A stretch of 5,063 nucleotides of DNA from Cytophagales bacterium (lineage in GTDB: Bacteria > Bacteroidota > Bacteroidia > Cytophagales > Cyclobacteriaceae). Below, piece by piece: positions 1-5,063 of this stretch. A program made the position numbers and the translations under genes. Position 1 is the stretch's first letter. Each line of letters starts with the position of its first letter. The DNA lies in contig DNZD01000188.1 of the NCBI GenBank assembly GCA_003504855.1, positions 1 to 5,063 on the forward strand. Reading direction: 5' to 3'. The notes under the pieces are model-generated. The model had not been told where the DNA came from and ran no database searches. It saw nothing but the letters and a program-made list of their open reading frames with translations.

Positions 1-876
1 TTGGGGAAGAAAAAGATTATTGCTGAGACCGGTGCAGGTCAACACGGAGTAGCGACGGCCACCGTATGTGCTTTGATGGGGATGGAGTGTATCGTTTATA
101 TGGGCAAACACGACATGGAGCGGCAACGGCCGAACGTGGAACGCATGCGTATTCTTGGAACCAAAGTTGTGCCTGCCTTGAGTGGCAGTATGACCCTCAA
201 GGACGCTACCAATGAAGCCATGCGTCATTGGATCAATCACCCGTTAGATACCCACTATATTATTGGCTCCGTTGTAGGCCCACATCCTTATCCGGATATG
301 GTATCCCGCTTTCAATCGGTAATCAGTGAAGAAATAAAGAAACAATTGATTGAGAAGGAGGGCAATGCCTGGCCTGATTACGTGGTAGCGTGTGTAGGTG
401 GTGGGTCCAATGCAGCCGGTGCATTTTATCATTACCTGAATGACGAACATGTTACGTTGATTGGTGTTGAAGCTGCAGGTAAGGGAGTTCAAAGTGGCCA
501 GTCTGCCGCTACTACCGCCCTGGGGAAACCGGGGGTACTACATGGAAGCAAGACCCTGTTGATGCAAACCGAAGATGGTCAGGTCGTAGAGCCATACTCC
601 ATCTCGGCCGGACTGGATTACCCCGGTATTGGCCCGCAGCATGCGCATCTTTTCGATGTGGGGCGCGTTCAATTTCTGAGTGCTACTGACGATGAAGCCA
701 TGGAGGCCGGAATTGAGCTGAGCAGACTTGAAGGGATCATACCTGCTATTGAATCAGCCCATGCGCTGGCGGCTTTGCGATCCCTCGGTGCAGAAAAGGA
801 TGACGTGGTAGTGGTGAACCTGTCCGGTCGGGGCGACAAAGACCTTGAAACCTATATGCGTTGGGGAAAATATTAA
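1..876 (+). CDS. trpB: Tryptophan synthase beta chain, 5'-truncated by the window edge
   Basis: PLP-dependent beta subunit of tryptophan synthase. It condenses indole, channelled from TrpA, with L-serine to give L-tryptophan in the cytoplasm. The reading frame is open from base 1, and the first codon (TTG) reads as an internal leucine, not a start. By recall alignment, window residue 1 matches about residue 101 of E. coli TrpB, so roughly 100 residues are missing, including the PLP-binding lysine (E. coli Lys87). Visible landmarks are ETGAGQHG (residues 9-16; Glu9 matches catalytic Glu109), GPHPYP (93-98), the phosphate-binding loop GGGSN (133-137), [14 protein letters not shown] (202-215), TDDEA (229-233), [12 protein letters not shown] (244-255, Glu244 matching Glu350) and NLSGRGDKD (273-281, with the serine that contacts the PLP ring nitrogen). 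The C-terminus is complete, ending at TAA. Nothing visible is degenerate, so the enzyme is probably functional. Ten bases separate it from the DUF1684 start codon. Confidence 0.97.
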   Translation: MGKKKIIAETGAGQHGVATATVCALMGMECIVYMGKHDMERQRPNVERMRILGTKVVPALSGSMTLKDATNEAMRHWINHPLDTHYIIGSVVGPHPYPDMVSRFQSVISEEIKKQLIEKEGNAWPDYVVACVGGGSNAAGAFYHYLNDEHVTLIGVEAAGKGVQSGQSAATTALGKPGVLHGSKTLLMQTEDGQVVEPYSISAGLDYPGIGPQHAHLFDVGRVQFLSATDDEAMEAGIELSRLEGIIPAIESAHALAALRSLGAEKDDVVVVNLSGRGDKDLETYMRWGKY

Positions 877-886
877 CCTGATCAAT

Positions 887-1792
887 ATGAAAATGAAGAC
901 ATACAATTTTGTTTGGCTGTTGGCACTGGTTATCGTTTCCTGCCAGTCAGAGCAGCGTGGAGCCGTTAAAGATGTCGCTGCCTACACGACTACGATCAAT
1001 GATTGGCACGCAAAGCGCATTGAAGAGCTGAAGGGGCCTTCCGGATGGCTGAATCTGGCCGGGTTGTTTTGGTTAAATGATGGCATCAATACGGTGGGGA
1101 GCAGTCCAACCAATTCGATTGTATTCCCGGAAGGAAAGGCACCCGGTCAACTGGGCTATTTCCTTTTGAAAGATGGTAAGGTGTTGTTTGAAGCCGGTCC
1201 GGGTATCGCAGTGACGGCTAATGACAAACCGGCAAATAGGATATTTGCATTTCAACCGGATTCAGTTCCACCCAAATTACGGCTTGGATCACTCGAGTGG
1301 TTTATCATCAAGCGGGACACAAAATATGGCATCCGGCTTCGTGATTTTGAAAGCCAGGCATTGGGTGAATTCAACGGCATTGAGCGATACCCCATTGACA
1401 TTAATGTTCATCTGGATGCAGTTTTTGAACCCGCCTCTGGACGCACGATTCCGATAACCAATGTTTTGGGTCAGACTACGGATCAGCCCTCACCGGGTAC
1501 CCTGGTTTTTGAACTGGGAGGTAAAGAGGTTCGGCTGGATGTATTGGACGAAGGCGGAGAGGATTATTTTGTGATTTTTGGAGATGCAACCAATGCGAAA
1601 GAGACCTATGGTGCAGGTCGGTATCTGTATGTCGACAAACCGGGCGAGGATGGACACACGATTATAGACTTCAACAAAGCTTACAATCCTCCGTGCGCAT
1701 TCACAGCATTCGCAACATGCCCGTTGCCTCCGAAGCAAAACATCATCGACCTGGGGATTCGCGCTGGTGAGAAAAATTTTGGCCATCATTAA
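887..1792 (+). CDS. DUF1684 family lipoprotein of unknown function
   Basis: I recognise this as the DUF1684 family, whose biochemical role I do not know. The chosen start is the ATG at 887, giving 301 residues. The frame can be opened at a TTG at 845, but that would overlap trpB by 32 bases and put a polar stretch before the signal peptide. From 887 the N-terminus is a type II signal peptide: Lys2 and Lys4, a hydrophobic core, and lipobox IVSC with the lipidated cysteine at residue 19. It should therefore be anchored in the cell envelope. Family hallmarks are present: GWLNLAGLFWL (53-63), the TYGAGRYLYVD block (240-250), and the C-terminal DFNKAYNPPCAF/ATCPLPP block (261-282) with Cys270 and Cys278, followed by AGEK. 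Length is normal for the family plus signal peptide. It lies 10 bases after trpB and 9 before trpA, so it is probably expressed with them. No strong Shine-Dalgarno sequence is visible. Family call is strong; function is unknown. Confidence 0.9.
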   Translation: MKMKTYNFVWLLALVIVSCQSEQRGAVKDVAAYTTTINDWHAKRIEELKGPSGWLNLAGLFWLNDGINTVGSSPTNSIVFPEGKAPGQLGYFLLKDGKVLFEAGPGIAVTANDKPANRIFAFQPDSVPPKLRLGSLEWFIIKRDTKYGIRLRDFESQALGEFNGIERYPIDINVHLDAVFEPASGRTIPITNVLGQTTDQPSPGTLVFELGGKEVRLDVLDEGGEDYFVIFGDATNAKETYGAGRYLYVDKPGEDGHTIIDFNKAYNPPCAFTAFATCPLPPKQNIIDLGIRAGEKNFGHH

Positions 1793-1801
1793 TTCAGCTT
1801 C

Positions 1802-2602
1802 ATGTCTCCTCAGAATAGAGTTCAAAAATTGTTTTCTGCTTCGCCGCGCAACCTGCTGTCCGTGTTTTATACGGCCGGTTATCCGACCCTGAACGATACC
1901 GTGGTGATCGCCCAGGCGCTGGAGGCTGCGGGTGCTGATATTATTGAGATTGGTATTCCATTTTCAGACCCCGTTGCTGATGGCCCGGTGATTCAGGAGA
2001 GCAATCATATTGCGCTCGGCAATGGCATGAATCTTCCATTATTGCTGGACCAGGTGCGCGAAATCCGAAAGACAGTACGGCTCCCCATTGTACTGATGGG
2101 CTATTTAAATCCTGTCCTTCAGTACGGCGTTGAGAAATTTTGCCGGGATGCCGCTGCCGCGGGAGTGGATGGCTTGATATTACCAGACATGCCCCTCGAG
2201 GAATATGAAATGGAGTACAAAGCTATCGTTCAGCAAAATGGTTTGTGCAATACGTTCCTTATTTCTCCGACGACGTCCATCGACCGGATACGTCACATTG
2301 ATGCCCTTACAAATGGTTTTATTTATGCCGTATCTTCATCGAGTACCACCGGTGCCAGGGGATCATTTAGTCAGGACCAGCTTGCTTACTTTGAACGCCT
2401 GAGGTCATCAAAACTCACCAATCCATTCCTTATTGGCTTTGGAATCTCCGACGCGGCGACTTTTTCGGTGGCGAGTTCTTACGGGGCAGGGGCCATCGTG
2501 GGGAGTGCATTTATTTCGATGTTGAAACAGGCAGGCGACCTGCCCGCCGGCATTCACCAGTTTGTGGGCCAGATCAGAAAGGGCAGTCCGCCAGTGGTAT
2601 AA
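1802..2602 (+). CDS. trpA: Tryptophan synthase alpha chain
   Basis: TIM-barrel alpha subunit of tryptophan synthase. It cleaves indole-3-glycerol phosphate to indole and glyceraldehyde 3-phosphate and passes indole through a tunnel to TrpB. The 266-residue length is normal for the family. The signature IEIGIPFSDPVADGP (48-62) carries both catalytic acids, Glu49 and Asp60, at the same numbers as in E. coli. MGYLNP (99-104) and LILPDMP (125-131) are typical barrel strands. Loop 6 reads SSSSTTGARG (178-187), with Thr183 matching the mobile-loop threonine; the Ser-rich form is one I associate with Bacteroidota. Phosphate-binding loops GFGIS (212-216) and GSAF (234-237) are intact. The ATG at 1802 is the only sensible start: it gives the usual short N-terminal helix, lies 9 bases after the DUF1684 stop, and suggests coupled translation. 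It ends at TAA and appears to be the last trp gene of the operon. Confidence 0.98.
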   Translation: MSPQNRVQKLFSASPRNLLSVFYTAGYPTLNDTVVIAQALEAAGADIIEIGIPFSDPVADGPVIQESNHIALGNGMNLPLLLDQVREIRKTVRLPIVLMGYLNPVLQYGVEKFCRDAAAAGVDGLILPDMPLEEYEMEYKAIVQQNGLCNTFLISPTTSIDRIRHIDALTNGFIYAVSSSSTTGARGSFSQDQLAYFERLRSSKLTNPFLIGFGISDAATFSVASSYGAGAIVGSAFISMLKQAGDLPAGIHQFVGQIRKGSPPVV

Positions 2603-2604
2603 AA

Positions 2605-2622
2605 TCCGGTTGTACGACCGGA
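2605..2622 (+). terminator. Possible weak terminator or stem-loop after trpA
   Basis: A perfect 6-bp inverted repeat, TCCGGT and ACCGGA, surrounds a 6-base loop (TGTACG). It starts three bases after the trpA stop and is preceded by AAAA from 2601. The position suits the end of the trp operon. It is not followed by a clean T-run, only by the mixed AATACTTGTTTC, so it could be a weak intrinsic terminator, an mRNA-stabilising 3' hairpin, or chance. The remaining spacer to the amidase ATG at 2663 holds no promoter or ribosome binding site I can defend. Confidence 0.35.
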
Positions 2623-2662
2623 ATACTTGTTTCATCTTGCCTGGGTAGCGCATAACAATCTT

Positions 2663-4339
2663 ATGATGACCAGGCCATTTCAACTCGTATGCATAGCCCT
2701 AGTCGTGTTACTGATGCAGTGCACGTCTAAAAAGACCATTAGCCGTTCAGACATAGAAAGCAGCGAGCGACTGGTGAACCTGGAGTTTTCACAGGCCGAA
2801 CTCGACACCATGATCGATTACCTGGAAGGCAATCGCAAGGGTTATGACAGCATGAGAAAGTGGCACCTGGCCAACAAGACCAATCCCGCTTTGTACTTTG
2901 ACCCCAGGCCCGATCACTTTGTGTTGAAGACCCGTCCGGGTAATTCCAACTGGAGACTTCCGGATCAGGTAGGCCTGCCGGATACGGATGAAAAGATTGC
3001 ATTCATGACCGTGGCGGAACTGGGTAACCTGATTCGCACCAGGAAACTCACCTCGACACAACTCACTGAAATTTATCTGAATCGCCTGAAGAAATTCGGC
3101 GACACCTTGCAGGCTGTGGTTACCATTACGGAAGCAATGGCACGACAACAGGCCAAACAGGCTGACGAGGAAATTGCAGCGGGGAAATACCGGGGCCCAT
3201 TGCACGGAATACCTTATGGTATCAAAGATTTGTTTGCGGTGCCCGGATACAAAACAACCTGGGGAGCAGAGCCATACAAGGATCAGGTCATTGAGGAGAA
3301 GGCCTATGTAGTTCAAAAGCTTGAGGCTGCCGGTGCTGTGCTGGTAGCTAAACTTGTCTCTGGGGCACTGGCCCGGGGAGATGTCTGGTTTGGCGGAAAG
3401 ACAAAAAATCCATGGGACCTGAAGCAGGGAGCTACGGGTTCATCTGCCGGCTCGGCTTCAGCAACCAGTGCCGGGTTGGTGGCGTTCTCCATTGGCACGG
3501 AGACGTTGGGTTCTATTCTGGCACCTTCTTCCCGATGTGGTGCAACTGGTTTGCGGCCTACGTTTGGCAGCGTGAGCCGTGATGGGGCTATGGTGTTGTC
3601 GTGGTCTATGGACAAGGCCGGGCCCATTTGTCGCACGGCCCAGGATTGTGCAATTGTGTTTGAAGCTATCCGTGGTGCGGACCCGGCGGTAAACCTTGAC
3701 AGGTCCGTTGTCAACTATCCCGTGGTCTTTAATCCACCTGCCGACCTGAAGGGATACCGGATCGGATATTTCAAGAAGATGTTTGATAAGGACACCACCC
3801 GTACGCGGCCGATCAACGAGGAGAGTTTGAAGTTGCTGAAGAGCCTGGGTGCCGAACTGGTAGCGGTAGATATGCCTGACTCAATTCCTTGGGCTGCTTT
3901 TGATATTGTTCTTCGCGCCGAGTCAGGAGCATTCTTTGATGAGTTGGTGCGGGAGCACCGTGATCGCCTGCTGTCGGAGCAGACCCAGGAGTCACGGGCC
4001 AATTCACTGCGGCAAGCCCGGTTCATCACCGCGGTCGAGTATTTGCAAGCCAATCGCCACAGGAGCGTGCTGATTGAGAAGTTCAACCGGATGATGGCTC
4101 CCTTTGATTTTGTCGTGGCGCCATCCAATGGCCGCAATTTGTCGATGGCCACCAACCTGACCGGGCATCCCGCCATGGCACTGCCCAATGGTTTTGATAA
4201 GAAGGGCAGACCTACTTCGCTGACGCTGATTGGTAATTTGTACGACGAGGGCCCGATGCTGGAGGCGGCATACCTGATTCAGCAGGCTTCTGATTTTGAG
4301 GAGAAGCACCCGGCCCGCTTCGTCCGTACTCCGAAGTAG
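2663..4339 (+). CDS. Amidase-signature family lipoprotein
   Basis: Serine hydrolase of the amidase signature family, which cleaves C-N amide bonds; the substrate cannot be read from sequence. From the ATG at 2663 it is 558 residues; a second ATG at 2666 is equally possible. The N-terminus is a type II signal peptide (Arg4, hydrophobic core 8-18, LLMQC with Cys20 as the probable lipidation site; Gln at -1 is a less usual residue). Residues about 25-110 form a charged N-terminal extension seen in exported members. The catalytic domain runs from about 113 to the end: GIPYGIKDLFAVPG contains Lys188, GATGSSAGSAS contains the cis-serine Ser260, and GTETLGSI contains the nucleophile Ser284. The 24-residue Ser-Ser spacing equals that of FAAH. 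Leu282 stands where many members have Gly. A TTG at 2627 in the same frame was rejected as a start because it would bury the signal peptide. Its last 128 bases overlap the convergent dnaE gene. It lies 60 bases after trpA, so co-transcription is possible but unproven. Confidence 0.92.
   Translation: MMTRPFQLVCIALVVLLMQCTSKKTISRSDIESSERLVNLEFSQAELDTMIDYLEGNRKGYDSMRKWHLANKTNPALYFDPRPDHFVLKTRPGNSNWRLPDQVGLPDTDEKIAFMTVAELGNLIRTRKLTSTQLTEIYLNRLKKFGDTLQAVVTITEAMARQQAKQADEEIAAGKYRGPLHGIPYGIKDLFAVPGYKTTWGAEPYKDQVIEEKAYVVQKLEAAGAVLVAKLVSGALARGDVWFGGKTKNPWDLKQGATGSSAGSASATSAGLVAFSIGTETLGSILAPSSRCGATGLRPTFGSVSRDGAMVLSWSMDKAGPICRTAQDCAIVFEAIRGADPAVNLDRSVVNYPVVFNPPADLKGYRIGYFKKMFDKDTTRTRPINEESLKLLKSLGAELVAVDMPDSIPWAAFDIVLRAESGAFFDELVREHRDRLLSEQTQESRANSLRQARFITAVEYLQANRHRSVLIEKFNRMMAPFDFVVAPSNGRNLSMATNLTGHPAMALPNGFDKKGRPTSLTLIGNLYDEGPMLEAAYLIQQASDFEEKHPARFVRTPK
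4212..4339. other. 128-base tail-to-tail overlap of amidase and dnaE coding regions
   Basis: The amidase stop (TAG, 4337-4339) lies inside the dnaE frame, and the dnaE stop (4214-4212 on the - strand) lies inside the amidase frame. The amidase side encodes conserved-looking family sequence up to its end (LTLIGNLYDEGPMLEAAY and the final helix). The dnaE side encodes low-complexity sequence beyond the OB-fold, with 19 of 41 residues being Pro, Gly or Ser. The amidase frame is therefore the constrained one, and the DnaE tail is probably a secondary extension after loss of an earlier stop. No bidirectional terminator can fit between the genes. Confidence 0.85.
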
Positions 4340-5063
4340 GTTCCTGAAAGGCAGACTCCGGACGTTTATGGATCATGGGGAGTTTCTCCATTTTTGATAC
4401 TTCAATCAGGTAGACGCCGAAGTCTTCCACCACCTTACCGGTGATTTCATAAAAGCCGCGGCCGCGAAACGGATAGGAACGGGCTACATCCGGAAAGTGT
4501 ACGGTGTCGAAGAAATTTCCATTCCGGTCGTAGAAGGTTCCAAAGTGCATCAGCTCATTTTTGAGGGTGCTGGTATTCTTGGTGGTCACTACATACCCCA
4601 CGATCGTCACGCGTTTGTTAATTCTGTTTCCGAGATCACGCGCGGTCACGGTCCCTGTTTTGTCACTGGCCAATAACTTAAACGGACTGCATACCGGGAA
4701 GCCCAGCAGTTCGAGTTCGTCGAAAGCATCTTCAAGTTCGTGTCGTTGGAGGGGTGGCAACGGATAGTCGGTTGGTTCGGTGTCGAAGAGGTCTTCTGTG
4801 GTGGTCGGGCGCGATTTGGCATTGCTGAAATACAGCATGGCTTCCCAGAGCAGTTTTTGTTTTGTTTTGCCGGTGAACCGAAAAGCGCCGATGCGGATCA
4901 GGATACGGATTTGTTCGAGACCGATGTCAGGGAGGCGGCGCAGAAAATTGTCCAGGCTTCTGTAGGGCCCCCGGTTGAGTCGCTCCCGTGGAATATGGTT
5001 GGCGAGGGTGGCTTCAAGACTTTTGATGTGGATGAAGCCGATAAAGATCTCACGTCCGTGAAG
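4212..5063 (-). CDS. dnaE: DNA polymerase III alpha subunit (DnaE-type), C-terminal part, cut by the window edge
   Basis: C-terminal 283 residues of a bacterial family C DNA polymerase alpha subunit. The frame is open from the right edge at 5063 through an internal Met (4838) to TAG at 4214-4212; the catalytic PHP and palm domains lie outside. Residues about 1-75 match the helix-hairpin-helix region following the fingers (RGPYRSLDNFLRR at 31-43, then EQIRILIRIGAFRFTG at 50-65). The linker ELELLGFPVCSPF (116-128) replaces the LGFYLSGHP-like motif of replicative DnaE. An OB-fold follows at about 147-230, with VTIVGYVVTTKN, FGTFYDRNG, FDTVHFP and YPFRGRGFYEITGKVVEDFG. I associate this form with the shorter, accessory DnaE lineage of Bacteroidota, often beside a Y-family polymerase, rather than the main replicase; that is recall, not proven here. 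Residues 243-283 are a Pro/Gly/Ser-rich tail lying antisense to the amidase gene. Confidence 0.88.
   Translation of the reverse strand, partial: LHGREIFIGFIHIKSLEATLANHIPRERLNRGPYRSLDNFLRRLPDIGLEQIRILIRIGAFRFTGKTKQKLLWEAMLYFSNAKSRPTTTEDLFDTEPTDYPLPPLQRHELEDAFDELELLGFPVCSPFKLLASDKTGTVTARDLGNRINKRVTIVGYVVTTKNTSTLKNELMHFGTFYDRNGNFFDTVHFPDVARSYPFRGRGFYEITGKVVEDFGVYLIEVSKMEKLPMIHKRPESAFQEPTSEYGRSGPGASPQNQKPAESGMPPPASGPRRTNYQSASAK

Noticed and set aside
1..3. TTG at the first base as a start codon for a 291-residue TrpB
   Set aside because: The sequence begins mid-fold, at about residue 101 of E. coli TrpB, and lacks the PLP lysine region. The codon is an internal leucine at the window edge.
845..886. 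TTG at 845 as the start of the DUF1684 gene
   Set aside because: It would overlap trpB and place 14 unneeded residues before a clean lipoprotein signal peptide that begins at the ATG at 887.
1490..1825. A 111-residue - strand open frame across the end of the DUF1684 gene and the start of trpA
   Set aside because: It is antisense to the most conserved DUF1684 motifs, has an unusual Cys/Arg-rich composition and no family resemblance.
2627..2662. TTG at 2627 as the amidase start
   Set aside because: It adds 12 residues before a good signal peptide; the ATG at 2663 gives a normal N-terminus.
2789..4188. Three long open frames on the - strand within the amidase gene (2789-3316, 3313-3714, 3715-4188)
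   Set aside because: They are antisense shadows of a well-conserved enzyme, show no recognisable domain or start context, and two are merely consecutive stretches of one frame.
4372..4398. GGAG-TTT-CTCC hairpin followed by ATTTTT, a possible + strand terminator 40 bases after the amidase stop
   Set aside because: The continuous stem is only 4 bp, and extension needs a bulge or mismatch. The bases also encode the conserved-looking MEKLPMIH segment of DnaE, so coding constraint explains them. It could still act weakly.
4212..4838. A separate 208-residue gene starting at the - strand ATG at 4838
   Set aside because: The same frame stays open to the window edge, and the extra 75 residues match the DnaE helix-hairpin-helix region, so this Met is internal.
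4561..4965. + strand open frames (4561-4767, 4780-4965) antisense to dnaE
   Set aside because: Their Ser/Arg-rich low-complexity products are typical of reverse reading of a conserved gene.

Overview
The window looks like an ordinary chromosomal stretch from a member of the Bacteroidota, most plausibly a Cytophagales-like free-living bacterium. This is inferred from several things. Two exported proteins carry lipoprotein signals. Strong Shine-Dalgarno sequences are missing before the starts. The TrpA active-site loop is rich in Ser and Thr (SSSSTTG). The DnaE C-terminus is of a short kind I associate with that phylum. Base composition is roughly balanced by eye and looks even across the genes. 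I see no mobile element, RNA gene, CRISPR array or phage signature.

Layout. Positions 1-2602 (+ strand) are the end of a tryptophan biosynthesis operon: the 3' three quarters of trpB (1-876), a DUF1684 lipoprotein (887-1792) and trpA (1802-2602). The spacers are only 10 and 9 bases, so the three genes are very probably co-transcribed. TrpB and TrpA form the cytoplasmic tryptophan synthase complex. The DUF1684 protein has a type II signal peptide and should act in the cell envelope, so it is an unexpected passenger between two genes that are usually adjacent. A 60-base spacer with a small perfect-stem hairpin follows. Next is a lipoprotein of the amidase-signature family (2663-4339) with an intact Lys-Ser-Ser catalytic triad.

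From the right edge, on the - strand, runs the C-terminal 283 residues of a DNA polymerase III alpha subunit (dnaE-type, 5063 down to 4212). It converges on the amidase and overlaps its 3' end by 128 bases. The overlapped part encodes a Pro/Gly/Ser-rich tail beyond the OB-fold, which looks like read-through into the antisense of the amidase gene.

I did not find a previously undescribed system. The points worth a second look are the lipoprotein gene splitting trpB from trpA, the long antisense overlap with its added DnaE tail, and the non-canonical DnaE lineage.
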